Shown here one piece after another: positions 45,819-56,900 of a stretch of 64,000 nucleotides of DNA. Made by a program: the position numbers and the translations under genes. Below the pieces are notes generated by a model. It did no database searches, was not told where the DNA came from, and worked only from the letters and a program-made list of their open reading frames with translations. The DNA is taken from positions 65,557 through 129,556 of the forward strand of contig CAVVAX010000028.1 of the NCBI GenBank assembly GCA_963746275.1. The letters are read 5' to 3'. This stretch comes from JAEULH01 sp963746275. Lineage in GTDB: Bacteria; Pseudomonadota; Alphaproteobacteria; Rhodospirillales; Defluviicoccaceae. The number at the start of each line of letters is the position of its first letter. Positions within the stretch are counted from its first letter, which is position 1.

Positions 45819-46106
45819 ATGACCAAGTCCGAGCTCATTGCTCGGCTCGCGGCTGCCAATCCGCACCTCTACCATCGCGACGTCGAGCGCATCGTCACCA
45901 CCGTTTTCGAGGAGATCGCCTCGGCATTGTCGCGCGGCGATCGGGTCGAGCTGCGTGGCTTCGGCGCCTTCTCGGTGAAGGAGCGCGGCGCGCGCATCGG
46001 CCGCAACCCGCGCACCGGCGATACCGTCAGCGTGACCTCCAAGTACATTCCGTATTTCAAGACCGGCAAGCAATTGCGCGAGAAGCTCAACGCCGAGGAC
46101 GAATAA
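45819..46106 (+). CDS. ihfB: integration host factor, beta subunit
   Basis: 95 residues, a DNA-bending nucleoid protein. MTKSELIARLAAANPHLYHR, VERIVTTVFEEIASALSRGD, RVELRGFGAFSVKERGARIG, RNPRTGDTVSVTSKYIPYFK match IhfB, including the intercalating Pro arm (RNPRTG). ATG 45819 has a very strong GGGAGGGGAAGGA. Partner IhfA is not in the window. Intact. Confidence 0.96.
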   Translation: MTKSELIARLAAANPHLYHRDVERIVTTVFEEIASALSRGDRVELRGFGAFSVKERGARIGRNPRTGDTVSVTSKYIPYFKTGKQLREKLNAEDE

Positions 46107-46127
46107 GGGCAGGGAGCAGGGGAGAAG

Positions 46128-46481
46128 GTGGCGCCCATGAAGATCTTGTTCTGGATCATTGTTCCGATCCTGTTCCTCATCGTCATCGTGTTCGCGGTGC
46201 GCAACCACACGCCGGTTGAGCTTAGCCTGTGGCCGGTGCTCACGTCGCCGGTGAGCCTGCCCGTGTATGCGGTGGCCCTGATCAGCCTGTTCATCGGCTT
46301 TCTCTGGGGCGGCTTCGTCGCCTGGGCGCAGGGTGGCCGCGGCCGCGAGCGCCAGCGGCTGCTGGCGCGCCGGCTCGAGGCCGAGCGGCAAGAGGCGGCG
46401 GTGATCCGCGAGCGGTTGGCGAGGCTCGAGGCCGCGGACAGGAGCGCCACGATCCCGTCGCCGCCGGTGGGCGTCGCCTGA
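46128..46481 (+). CDS. lapA: LapA-domain membrane protein
   Basis: 117 residues. Two membrane helices (ILFWIIVPILFLIVIVFAVR and LPVYAVALISLFIGFLWGGF) are joined by the typical loop NHTPVELSLWPV, followed by a cytoplasmic coiled coil rich in Arg/Glu. In E. coli LapA/LapB control LPS synthesis through FtsH and LpxC; in alphaproteobacteria the homologue lies between ihfB and pyrF as here. GTG 46128 and ATG 46137 are both possible starts. Confidence 0.85.
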   Translation: MAPMKILFWIIVPILFLIVIVFAVRNHTPVELSLWPVLTSPVSLPVYAVALISLFIGFLWGGFVAWAQGGRGRERQRLLARRLEAERQEAAVIRERLARLEAADRSATIPSPPVGVA

Positions 46482-46530
46482 GCGGGGCATTCGATCTCGG
46501 GGCCAAACGGCTTCGGGCAGGCAGGGTAAG

Positions 46531-47247
46531 ATGAAGGCCAAGCCGCACGAGCGCATTTTCGTCGCCCTGGATACCTGCGAGGTGTCGCGGGCGCTGGAGT
46601 TGGCGCGCGAGCTCCGTGGCCTCGTCGGCGGCATCAAGCTCGGCAACGAGTTCTTTACCGCGTGCGGCCCTGACGGAGTGCGCCAGGTCGCCGAGGCGGG
46701 CTTGCCGATCTTCCTCGACCTCAAGTACCACGACATCCCGACCACCGTTGCGCATGCGATCTCGGCCGCCCTGCCGCTGCGCCCGTTCATGCTCAACGTC
46801 CACGGCGTCGGCGGTGCGGACATGATGCGCGCCGCCGCCGAAGCCGCGGCGGTCGCCGGTGAGGGCCGGCCGCTGGTCCTCGCCGTGACAGTGCTCACCT
46901 CGCTTGCGGCGGGGGATCTGGAAAGCATCGGCATTGCGGAGTCGGTCCGCGACCAGGTGACCCGGCTCGCCATCCTCGCTCGGGCCTGTGGCCTGGACGG
47001 CGCGATCTGTGCCGCTTCCGAGATCATGGCCCTGCGCGGGGCTACCGGCAGCCGGTTCAAGCTGGTCGTTCCCGGCGTCCGCCCGGTTTGGGCCGCGGCC
47101 GACGACCACAAGCGCGTGCTCACCCCGGGCGATGCCATCGCGCTCGGCGCGGACTACCTCGTCATCGGCCGGCCGATCGTCGCCTCGCCGAGACCGGCGG
47201 AGGCCGCACAGCGGATCGTCGAAGAGATCGCGGCCGCCGACGCATGA
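46531..47247 (+). CDS. pyrF: orotidine 5'-phosphate decarboxylase
   Basis: 238 residues, last step of UMP synthesis. RIFVALDTCEVSRALELARE, GGIKLGNEFFTACGPDGVRQ and the catalytic array in FLDLKYHDIPTTVAHAI are conserved, with VVPGVRPVWAAADDHKRVLT and PGDAIALGADYLVIGRPIVA binding the phosphate. ATG 46531 follows GGCAGGG. The stop overlaps the trpF start (ATGA), linking pyrimidine and tryptophan genes in one transcript. Confidence 0.96.
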   Translation: MKAKPHERIFVALDTCEVSRALELARELRGLVGGIKLGNEFFTACGPDGVRQVAEAGLPIFLDLKYHDIPTTVAHAISAALPLRPFMLNVHGVGGADMMRAAAEAAAVAGEGRPLVLAVTVLTSLAAGDLESIGIAESVRDQVTRLAILARACGLDGAICAASEIMALRGATGSRFKLVVPGVRPVWAAADDHKRVLTPGDAIALGADYLVIGRPIVASPRPAEAAQRIVEEIAAADA

Positions 47248-47902
47248 GCGTCGAGGTCAAGATCTGCGGCCTGAGCACGCCGGCAGCCATTTCTGCGGCC
47301 GTCTTTGGCGGCGCCCGCTATGTCGGCTTCATCTTCTATCCGCGCTCGCCGCGTTACGTCGACCTCGACCGCGCCGCAGCGCTGGCGGCGATGGTGCCCT
47401 CGTCGGTGAGGCGGGTCGGCGTCGTCGTCGACATCTCGGATGCAGATCTGGCCGCGCTCCTCGAGCAGGTGCGCCTCGACATGCTCCAGCTTCACGGCAA
47501 GGAGACGCCGGAGCGGGTGGCCGAGATCAGGCAGCGGTTCGGCTTGCCCGTGATCAAGGCAGCGCCAATCTACACGGCAGATGACCTGCGCCGGGCGCGG
47601 CGCTACGAGGCGGTGGCCGACCGGCTTCTGTTCGACGCCAAGGCGCCCGCAGGCGCGAGCCGGCCGGGCGGAAACGCGACCTCCTTCGACTGGAGCCTGC
47701 TTAGGGGTTTCGCCAGTCCCCGCCCCTGGTTCCTCGCCGGCGGGGTAACGGCCGCCAACGTCGCGGCGGCGGTGCGGGAGAGTGGCGCCGCCGCGCTTGA
47801 TATCTCGTCCGGCGTCGAAACCGCTCCGGGCGTCAAGAGCGCCGAGAGGATCAGACAGTTCCTGCAAGCGGTCAGGACGATCGACGGCCAGGGAGCCATG
47901 CA

Positions 47903-47906
<4 letters not shown>
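47244..47906 (+). CDS. trpF: phosphoribosylanthranilate isomerase
   Basis: 220 residues, a TIM barrel in tryptophan synthesis. The catalytic Cys is in the N-terminal VEVKICGLSTPAAISAAVFG; YVGFIFYPRSPRYVDLDRAA, LDMLQLHGKETPERVAEIRQ, FDWSLLRGFASPRPWFLAGG and AALDISSGVETAPGVKSAER follow. ATG 47244 lies within the pyrF stop, and the own stop overlaps trpB by 4 bases. Reading further upstream (47088) is pyrF in another frame. Confidence 0.96.
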
Positions 47907-49110
<1,204 letters not shown>

Positions 49111-49114
<4 letters not shown>

Positions 49115-49956
49115 GCAGCGACAGCCGCATCGCCCGCCGGTTCGCCGCCCTCCGCAAGGAGGGGCGGGGCGGCCTCGTGACCTTCATCACCGCCGGCGAC
49201 CCCGACCTCGGCACCTCGATGGCGATCCTCCGCGGCCTGCCCCAGGCCGGCGCCGACATCATCGAGCTCGGCATCCCGTTCAGCGACCCCATGGCCGACG
49301 GGCCGGCGATCCAGGCCGCGTCGCTCAGGGCGCTGAAGGCGGGGCAGACCCTGAAGCGCACCATCGGCATGGTCGCGGCGTTCCGCAGCGCCGACAACGA
49401 AACTCCCGTCGTCCTCATGGGCTACTACAATCCGATCTACGTTTTCGGCGTCCGCGCCTTCGTCCAGGAGGCGCGCAACGCGGGCGTCGACGGGGTCATC
49501 ATCGTTGACCTGCCGCCCGAGGAATGCGGCGAGCTCCTCGGGCCGGCCCGCGCCGCCGGGCTGGACCTGATCTTCCTCGTCGCGCCGACCACCGACGACC
49601 GCCGGTTGCCTGTGGTGCTGAGCCGCGCCCGGGGCTTCGTCTACTACGTTTCCATCACCGGTGTGACCGGCACCACCTCGCCCTCCATCGCCGACGTCGG
49701 CGGCGCCGTCGCCCGCCTGCGCCGCCACACCAAGCTGCCGGTCGCCGTCGGCTTCGGCATCCAGTCGCCGCAGCAGGCAGGCCAGGTGGCCGCCATCGCC
49801 GACGCTTGCGTCGTCGGCTCGGCTTTAGTGAGCAAGGTCGCCGGCCATCTCGACGAGCAGGGCCTGCCGCGCCCCGGCCTCGCCGAGGACGTGCTCGCCT
49901 ACGTGGGCGAGCTGTCGCGGGGCGTGCGCCAGGCTCGGCGCGCGGCCACGGCATGA
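49111..49956 (+). CDS. trpA: tryptophan synthase alpha chain
   Basis: 281 residues. It cleaves indole-3-glycerol phosphate and channels indole to TrpB. The catalytic Glu is in IIELGIPFSDPMADGPAIQA, the second acid in GVIIVDLPPEECGELLGPAR, and the phosphate site includes VAVGFGIQSPQQAGQVAA. The start is TTG 49111 overlapping the trpB stop; no ATG or GTG fits before SRIARRFAALRKEG. Its own stop overlaps accD (ATGA). Confidence 0.96.
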
Positions 49957-50930
49957 GCTGGCTCACCAACGTCGTTCGCCCCAAGCTCCGCGAGTGGGTT
50001 GGGGCCGGCTCGCGCGCGGTCCCGGACAACCTGTGGGAGAAGTGCCCGAACTGCGAGCAGATGATCTTCCACCGCGAGCTGGAGAGCCGGCTCCGCGTCT
50101 GCCCGCACTGCGACCATCACCTGCGCCTGCCGGTCGAGACGCGCCTCGCGATGCTGTTCGACGATGGTGTCTTTGAGACCGTGGAGAGCCCGAAGACGCC
50201 GGCGGATCCGCTGAAGTTTCGCGACCTCCGCAAGTACCCCGAGCGGCTGAAGGAGGCACAGACGCGCACCGGCCGGAGCGAGGCGGCGGTGATCGCCCGC
50301 GGCACGATGGGTGGGCTGCCCATGGTTGTCGTGGCGCTGAACTTCGACTTCATGGGCGGGTCCATGGGCGTCGGCGTTGGCGAGGCGATCCTGGCCGGCG
50401 CCAGGCTCGCGGTCGCGGACGCAGCCAGCTTCATCGTCGTCTCTGCCTCTGGTGGCGCGCGGATGCAGGAGGGCATCCTGTCGCTGATGCAGATGGCGCG
50501 CACGACCATCGCCGTGCAGCTCGTCCGCGAGGCCGGCCTGCCGTACTTCGCGTTGCTGACGGACCCGACCACCGGCGGGGTCTCGGCGTCGTTCGCCATG
50601 CTGGGCGACATCACCATCGCCGAGCCCGGCGCGGTCATCGGCTTCGCCGGCGCCCGGGTCATCGAGCAGACCATCCGCGAGAGCCTTCCCGCCGGCTTCC
50701 AGAAGGCCGAGTACCTGCTTGAGCACGGCATGGTTGATCTGATCGTGCATCGCTCGGAGCTGCGCAGCACGATCGTGCGGCTCAACACCCTGCTTCGCCG
50801 GCCGCGCCCGGAGTTCGAAGCGCAACCCGCCGTGGCTGAAGAGATCGCCGAGCTGGAGGCCCAGCCCGTGGCCGAACCGCTGCCGGCCGAGGCCGAACCC
50901 CTGTCGGCCGACGGTCGTGTCGCTCGTTAG
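49953..50930 (+). CDS. accD: acetyl-CoA carboxylase carboxyltransferase subunit beta
   Basis: 325 residues. With AccA it carboxylates acetyl-CoA to malonyl-CoA. The N-terminal zinc ribbon has four Cys in WEKCPNCEQMIFHRELESRL and RVCPHCDHHLRLPVETRLAM. The crotonase-like core includes VVVALNFDFMGGSMGVGVGE, IVVSASGGARMQEGILSLMQ and LTDPTTGGVSASFAMLGDIT. A Glu/Ala/Pro-rich tail ends the protein. ATG 49953 overlaps the trpA stop, and the last 14 bases overlap folC. Confidence 0.96.
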   Translation: MSWLTNVVRPKLREWVGAGSRAVPDNLWEKCPNCEQMIFHRELESRLRVCPHCDHHLRLPVETRLAMLFDDGVFETVESPKTPADPLKFRDLRKYPERLKEAQTRTGRSEAAVIARGTMGGLPMVVVALNFDFMGGSMGVGVGEAILAGARLAVADAASFIVVSASGGARMQEGILSLMQMARTTIAVQLVREAGLPYFALLTDPTTGGVSASFAMLGDITIAEPGAVIGFAGARVIEQTIRESLPAGFQKAEYLLEHGMVDLIVHRSELRSTIVRLNTLLRRPRPEFEAQPAVAEEIAELEAQPVAEPLPAEAEPLSADGRVAR

Positions 50931-52233
50931 CCAGCGGCGCAGCGACCTCGTCCTCGCCCGGCTGAAGGCGCTGCATCCGCGGGTCATCGACCTGTCCCTG
51001 GACCGCATCGCCCGGCTCATGGGCGAGCTTGGCAGCCCCGAGGCGGCGCTGCCGCCGGTCGTGCACGTCGCCGGCACCAACGGCAAGGGCTCGTTGATCG
51101 CCTTCCTCCGCGCCATGCTGGAGGCCGCGGGGCTTTCGGCGCACGTCTACACCTCGCCCCACCTCGTCCGCTTCAGCGAGCGCATCGTCATAGCCGGCCG
51201 CGAGATCGGCGAGGAGGCGCTGTCGGCGCTGCTCGAGGACTGCGAGGTGGTCAACGCCGGGCGGCCCATCACGTTCTTCGAGATCACCACCGCTGCCGCC
51301 TTCCTCGCCTTCAGCCGCGCACCCGCCGACGTGACCCTGCTGGAGACGGGCCTGGGCGGCCGGCTGGACGCGACCAACCTGGTCGAGCGGCCGCTGCTGA
51401 CCGCCATCACCCCCATCTCCATCGACCATCGTTCCTTCCTCGGCTCGACGGTGACGGAAATCGCCGGCGAGAAGGCCGGCATCCTCAAGCCCGGCGTGCC
51501 CTGCGTCGTCGGCCCGCAAGGCGCCGAGGCGGCGGCGGTCATCGCCCGTCGGGCCGAGGCCGTGGGCGCGCCGCTGATCCGCCACGGCCACGAGTGGAGC
51601 GTGCGTGAGGAGGGCCGGACGCTCGTCTGGGAGGACGCGAACGCGAGGCTTCTCCTGCCGCGGCCCGGCCTCGCTGGCCCGCACCAGGTGGAGAACGCCG
51701 GGACGGCGGTCGCCTGCGCTCGCGCCTTGGGGGGCATGGATATCGGCGATGAGGCGATGAGCCGGGGGATCGCCGGTGCGGCCTGGCCGGCCCGGCTGCA
51801 GCCCCTGACGGGCGGGCGGCTGCGGGCTATGCTGCCGCCGGAATGGGAACTCTGGCTGGACGGCGGCCACAACCCGGGTGCCGGACAGGCGCTGGCGCTG
51901 CAGGCTCACGCCTGGCAGGACCGGCCGCTCTACCTGGTCTTCGGCATGCTCGACAGCAAGGACCCGATCGGCTTCCTGCTGCCGCTAGCGCCGTACGTTA
52001 CTCGGCTGGTGGCGGTCGCGGTGCCGGACGAGCCGGCAAGCCTCAGCCCGCGGATGGGCATCGAGGCCGGCGAGGTGGTGGGGCTGGTTGCCGACGCGGC
52101 AACCAGCATCGAAGGGGCGCTCACGGCCTTGGCCCGCGACGCGGACGCGCCGGCGCGGGTGCTCATCTGCGGCTCGCTCTACCTGGCCGGCGCGGCGTTG
52201 GCCGCCAATGCCTTCGGCCACGACCTGCATTAA
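50917..52233 (+). CDS. folC: bifunctional folylpolyglutamate/dihydrofolate synthase
   Basis: 438 residues, a Mur-ligase-type enzyme adding glutamate to (dihydro)folate. VVHVAGTNGKGSLIAFLRAM is the P-loop; YTSPHLVRFSERIVIAGREI, LLETGLGGRLDATNLVERPL and ITPISIDHRSFLGSTVTEIA are conserved, as is LWLDGGHNPGAGQALALQAH in the C-terminal domain. It starts with GTG 50917 inside accD. It is the last gene of the plus-strand run that began with cmk. Beyond its stop the sequence turns abruptly AT-richer. Confidence 0.95.
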   Translation: MSLVSQRRSDLVLARLKALHPRVIDLSLDRIARLMGELGSPEAALPPVVHVAGTNGKGSLIAFLRAMLEAAGLSAHVYTSPHLVRFSERIVIAGREIGEEALSALLEDCEVVNAGRPITFFEITTAAAFLAFSRAPADVTLLETGLGGRLDATNLVERPLLTAITPISIDHRSFLGSTVTEIAGEKAGILKPGVPCVVGPQGAEAAAVIARRAEAVGAPLIRHGHEWSVREEGRTLVWEDANARLLLPRPGLAGPHQVENAGTAVACARALGGMDIGDEAMSRGIAGAAWPARLQPLTGGRLRAMLPPEWELWLDGGHNPGAGQALALQAHAWQDRPLYLVFGMLDSKDPIGFLLPLAPYVTRLVAVAVPDEPASLSPRMGIEAGEVVGLVADAATSIEGALTALARDADAPARVLICGSLYLAGAALAANAFGHDLH

Positions 52234-52910
52234 CGATCGCTGCTCTTCTGTTGCTGATCTCGATACTCTATTTCGTGAAGGACGCGAGCGTAACCGGTTG
52301 GCGCTTCTGTTCGGCTCGTAACCAAGAGAACGCTATCTACCCAGGGGAGCGGAATATCACGCGGATACCAAGCCTCAGTTTTTGGGATGTAGTGCCCGCA
52401 TGGGCACTCCTTCTGTGCCAACTTCATTAGACACAAGTTCACTTGTGCGTCTGGGAATTCAGGAACAGGTAGACAAACATTCCGAGATCGTCGAACTTCG
52501 GCTCGTAATTCACGAACCATGGCGGCTTAAGGAAACAGTACTTATTATCGAGCGTGTCTTCCAGCGTCTGGTCATCACAGTCACGAAGATCAAACAAGCA
52601 CACCCAGTCCTCTCATTCTGCCGAAGCTTTTCTCGGAGGCAATGTTTAGCGGGAACCGTTCATCGCGGTTGTGAAGGACAGCTCCGTCCCGCCGGATCTT
52701 CTCAAAGTTCGCTTGGCTCGTTACATGAAAAACGCGCTCGCGCAGGCGGCGGCAGCAGGACGACACGCAGGTTGGCGCCATCGATGTCCAGGTGTTCGAT
52801 CTGCACCGGGGCAGGTCCTGTAAAACAAGCGGTTCACCATATAGTAGAACTCGGGCCAGCGCCGCGCAAGATCTAGAAGATAGAGCGGTGCGGCCAGAAC
52901 CGCTGGTCAT
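52230..52910 (-). pseudogene. multiply frameshifted gene of unknown function, possibly ADP-ribosyltransferase-like
   Basis: Coding-like pieces on the minus strand link up across at least five frame changes (about 52895, 52830, 52735, 52605, 52445). In order: LAAPLYLLDLARRWPEFYYM, PVQIEHLDIDGANLRVVLLP, RVFHVTSQANFEKIRRDGAV, LNIASEKSFGRMRG, CLFDLRDCDDQTLEDTLDNK, KPPWFVNYEPKFDDLGMFVY and ECPCGHYIPKTEAWYPRDIP, with stop at 52230. I do not recognise the family. The HVT-x3-N-x3-I-x2-DG opening of the third piece resembles the start of ADP-ribosyltransferase-fold proteins, which is only a hint. Base composition is about half G+C, far below the flanks. It is coupled to the ParE-like toxin stop by an ATGA. 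Confidence 0.5.
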
Positions 52911-53215
52911 GCGCCCGGCCAACGTCCTTCTGGCCAATCGCGCGCCCCATGGATGATGCGCAAGACCGTCAGGGTTTCGTCGTCCTGATCATCACCAAGC
53001 GCGTAAGCGATGATGTATGGCAGACCAGTCAGCACCTTCTCGAACGTCCCCGCAACCCGACCGGCGCGTCCCACCGGACGTTCGGCGAGAGCCAGGACGG
53101 CGCCACCGAGCCTGCCGGCGACACGCTCCGCCGCGACCGGGTTGCTCCGGGAGATGTAAACGAGGATGTCGGCGACCTCGTCGACCGCAAAGGCCGACCA
53201 AGGGATGCGTCTGAC
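52907..53215 (-). pseudogene. parE: RelE/ParE-family toxin, start codon apparently lost
   Basis: An open frame of 102 residues that I read by hand: IPWSAFAVDEVADILVYISR, SNPVAAERVAGRLGGAVLAL, AERPVGRAGRVAGTFEKVLT, GLPYIIAYALGDDQDDETLT, VLRIIHGARDWPEGRWPGA. The AGRVAGT...LPYIIAY...VLRIIHGAR pattern is the ParE/RelE toxin family. The frame is uninterrupted, but right after the antitoxin stop the first codon is GTC rather than GTG or ATG, and no other start is available before the conserved region. It may be a mutated start (GTG to GTC) or a sequence error. The antitoxin gene next to it is broken. Confidence 0.65.
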
Positions 53216-53458
53216 TTAGCGCTTACGGATCGCCGCGCGAATGCGCTCCATGGCGACGGCATGGGAGACTGTCCTGCCCGCCCGGCGTCCTCCAGGCCGC
53301 GTCTGATCCCGGCGGCCACGACCTGTTCCTGCGCAACGAACGCGGTAATGGCGTCCGCCACGAGGGCGGATCGGTCACGCTGCGTCTGTTCGGCGAGGCG
53401 ATCGAGCTCCGAGCGCCAGCTCAGGCGAAATGGAGACGGTGAGCAAGGGATCAGGCAT
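53216..53458 (-). pseudogene. parD: ParD/CopG-like antitoxin, two frameshifts
   Basis: ATG 53458 follows a perfect AGGAGG six bases away. Pieces in three frames: MPDPLLTVSISPELA (ribbon-helix-helix strand), ELDRLAEQTQRDRSALVADA continuing ITAFVAQEQVVAAGIRRGLE, and TVSHAVAMERIRAAIRKR ending at 53216. Shifts lie near 53410 and 53273. The arrangement antitoxin-toxin with two bases between stop and toxin frame is usual for ParDE modules. The gene belongs to the decayed island between convergent folC and trxA. Confidence 0.6.
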
Positions 53459-53527
53459 CCGTCACCTCCTGGAGCCGTCTAGCTCTTCGATGAACGGACA
53501 TGATCATGCCGCCTCCTTTGGAGCGGT

Positions 53528-53845
53528 CTACAGAACCGACTGGATCCACTCCATGAGCTTGCCCTTGGGCATGGCGCCGATCCGGGTCGCCGCCACCTGG
53601 CCATCCTTGAACAGCATCAGCGTCGGGATGCCGCGCACGCCGTACTTCGACGGCGTCATCGGGTTCTCGTCGATATTGAGCTTGGCGATCGTCATCTTCT
53701 CGCCGAGCTCGTCGGCGAGCGCCTCCAGCGACGGCGCGATCTGCTTGCACGGCCCGCACCACTCGGCCCAGAAGTCGACCAGGACCGGCTTCTCCGCCTT
53801 TAGAACATCGGCGGTAAAAGAGTCGTCCGTCACCTGCTTCGGCAT
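53528..53845 (-). CDS. trxA: thioredoxin
   Basis: 105 residues, classical size. The redox pair is Cys30/Cys33 in VLVDFWAEWCGPCKQIAPSL; KLNIDENPMTPSKYGVRGIP contains the cis-Pro, and TLMLFKDGQVAATRIGAMPK ends the fold. A general cytoplasmic disulphide reductase and hydrogen donor. It is transcribed with the same orientation as addA, 87 bases downstream of it. Intact. Confidence 0.96.
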   Translation of the reverse strand: MPKQVTDDSFTADVLKAEKPVLVDFWAEWCGPCKQIAPSLEALADELGEKMTIAKLNIDENPMTPSKYGVRGIPTLMLFKDGQVAATRIGAMPKGKLMEWIQSVL

Positions 53846-53932
53846 GATCTCGGTCCCATCAGCGTATCATGAGAGAAGAAGAATGGAGCCCGTGCGCGGG
53901 CCGAGGGAATGTATGAACCGGCCGAAGGCCGG

Positions 53933-56900
53933 TCAAGGCGCGTGCCGGTCGAGCAGCGGGTCGGGCAGCACCATCAGCGACGGGACGTCGCTCCAGAGCA
54001 GCGCGCAGCGCACGGCCTTGCCCGGATAGATGAGGCGCAGCGCCGCCCGGTAGGCGGCCATCTGCGCGAGGTAGCGGCTGGACACCGCCTCCGGCCGGAC
54101 CGGCGCCGGCCGGTCGGTCTTGTAGTCGACGATCATCACCGCGTCGTCGGTGACAACCAGCCGGTCGACCTGGGCGCTGAGCAGGCGCTCCCCGATCACC
54201 CCGCCGACGGGAACCTCGGCGAGGCTGCCGGGAGCGAACAGCGCGGCGTGGTCGGGATGATCGAGGACGGCCAGCACCTCGTCGACCAATGCGGATCGCG
54301 CCGCCGCCTCCAGGTCCTGCCCGCTGCGGTTCTCGGTACGATCGAGCCACGCGCTCGCGGCCGAGCGGCGGGCGGCCGGGGCCACGTCTGGCAGCCACTG
54401 CAGCAGGGTGTGGATCAGGCGGCCGCGCTTCAGCCCGGAGCTCTCTCCGGCCTCGCGCGAGCGGAGCGGCGCGGATGAACCTGCTTGTGCGGAGGGCACG
54501 AGCGGCGCCGGCGCCCTCTCGTCCACCGCCGCCTCCAGCGCCCAGGAGGGAAGCGCCATGGTTACCGGCGCTCCCGCCGGCTGCTTCTCCTCGACCGGGC
54601 GCGTCTGCGGGCAGCTCAGCCGCAGCACCGTCGGATCGGCGTCGAAGTCGCGGCTTTGGGCGAGCCCGTCGTCCTCGACGCGCGCGCAGCCGATCTCCTC
54701 GGCGGCCGCCTCCAGGCCGCGGCGGATCGCCCGGTACCAGCAGTCCTCGGACTCTCCGTTCTTGCCGATCCAGCCGCAGACGATCAGCCGGTCCTCGGCG
54801 CGGGTCATGGCCACATAGAGGAGCCGGCGGTACTCCCTGAGCTCCTCCGCCCTGGCCTGGGCCCGGGCGCGGGTGGCAACCTCCTCGCAGCCGTTCGCCG
54901 ATGGCGCCCACAGCGGTACGGCGACCCCATCGCCCGCGTCGGTCCACAGCAGCTCCACGCCGTCTTTCGCATTCCCCCGCGGAAGTTGCATGGTGTCGGG
55001 GAGGAAGACGATCGGCGCCTGCAGGCCCTTGGCCCCGTGCACGGTCATGATCCGCACCGCCGCCGGCGCCTGCTCCAGGTCGCGTTTGACGATGGCTTCG
55101 CCCGCTCCGAACCAGTGGAGGAAGCCTTGCAGCGACGGCGGGTGGCGCCGCTCGTAATCGAGGGCGAGATCGATGAACTCCGCGATCGGATCGTCGGCGT
55201 CCTGGCCGAGGCGGGCAAGCAGGCGGCGGCGGCCGCCGAGCGGGCCGAGCGCCCGGGTGTAGAACTCGAACGGCGGCATCGTGTCGGCGTCGCCGAGGAG
55301 GCGGGCGAGCAGCTCCTGGGCTTCCGCGAACCGCGGCCGCTCGTCCCGGCGGCGGCCAAGCTCCGTCCACAGGCTGCCGCTCCGGCCGTGGGCCAGGGCG
55401 AACAGGTCGTCCTCGTCGAGGCCGACGAGCGGGCTCTTCAACAGGCTCGCGAGGTTGAGGTCGTCGTCGGGCAGGAGCACGAAGCGGCCGAGCGCGATCA
55501 GGTCCATCACCGCGATCTGCTCGCTCAGCACCATGCGGTCGACGCCGGCGACCGGAACGCCGCGCGCCTTCAGCGCCCGCACCAGCTCCTCGACGAAGCC
55601 CGTGCGCCGGCGAACGAGGACGAGGATGTCCTCCGGCCGGACCGGCCGGCCCTTGGATCCAAGCAGCTCGTTGCGGCCGAGCATGTCGCCGATCCGCCCG
55701 GCGATGACGCGCGCGAGCCGGCGCGCCGGTGAGTCGCTCTCCACCCGCTCCACCGGCGGCCGCCATGGCTCCGGCTCGTCATCGGGCCTGGCCCGGAGCG
55801 GCGTCCAGATCTCGACCAGACCGCCGTCACCGGCGCGCTTGGCCGAAACGTCGTGGCGGATCGGCGCGCCGTCGAGGGCGACGCCGTCGCGGGCTTGGTC
55901 GAGCCTGAACACCGCATCGACGGCTGCCAGCACCGCCTTTGTCGAGCGGAAGGAGACGGTGAGGTCGACCCGGTCCCAGCGTTGTTCGGCGGCGCCGGCG
56001 AGGCCCTCGAAACGCCGTCCGTTGTCGAGGAACAAGCTGGGGTCGGCCCCCTGGAAGCTGAAGATCGACTGCTTGACGTCGCCTACGGCGAAGACCGTGC
56101 GCGGGCTTTCGCCGCGGCCGTGGCCAGCGAAGAACTCGGCCGTTAGTGCCCGGATCACCCGCCACTGCTGCGGGCTCGTGTCCTGGGCCTCGTCGATGAG
56201 GACGTGGTCGATGCCGCCGTCGAGCTTGTAGAGCACCCAGGCGGCCCCGCCGTCCTGCTCCAAGAGCCCCGCGGCGTGCTCGATGAGGTCGTCGTAGTCG
56301 AGCAGGGCTCTCGCCGACTTGTGCCGGCGGTAGGCGTTGAGCAGGGTCTCGGCCAGGACCAGCACCGCGCCGCTGGTATCGGCGCAGAGTGCTGCGCGGC
56401 GGCGCATGCCGACGGCCAGAAGCCGCTCGCCCTCCGCGGCGAGGATTTCGCTCCAAGCCTCGACGGAGCCGCCGCAGGCCTTGGTCATCAGCTTCTTGCG
56501 GACAGAGCGGGGCTCGGCGCAGGTGAGATAGACGCGGCAATAGCCGTCCCACAGATCCACCCGCTCTTGCGGCCCGGCCGCTAGCCACGCGCCGATGCCA
56601 GCGCCCCGCTGCCGATCTGCATCGGAGCCGCAGGCGAGCGCCTCCGCGGCGGCACGAAGCCTCGGGCCGTCGAAGGCCTGCTCCCCGCACGCGATCTCGA
56701 TGACGCGCTCAGCGGTCTCGTCCTCGCCGATGCCGAGGTGGCGGCGGAGCGCCGCGGTGGCCGAAGCGGCGGAGCCGTAGTGTTCGAGGCAGTCGGCCAT
56801 CCGGTCGCGGGCGCAGGCGAGTGTTCGCATCAGCGAACGGAAGCGCGTCTCCTGCAGGTGGGCGGTAACCGTCGCGAATGCGGAGGGGATGGGGCCCTGG

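Noticed and set aside
52391..52408. Perfect 7-bp stem-loop AGTGCCC/GGGCACT
   Set aside because: It lies inside the decayed coding sequence (the Cys-Pro-Cys-Gly-His stretch) and has no T-run, so it is probably incidental.
52432..52447. Perfect palindrome CACAAGT-TC-ACTTGTG
   Set aside because: It coincides with a frame break in the decayed gene and has no neighbouring promoter, so an operator role is not supported.
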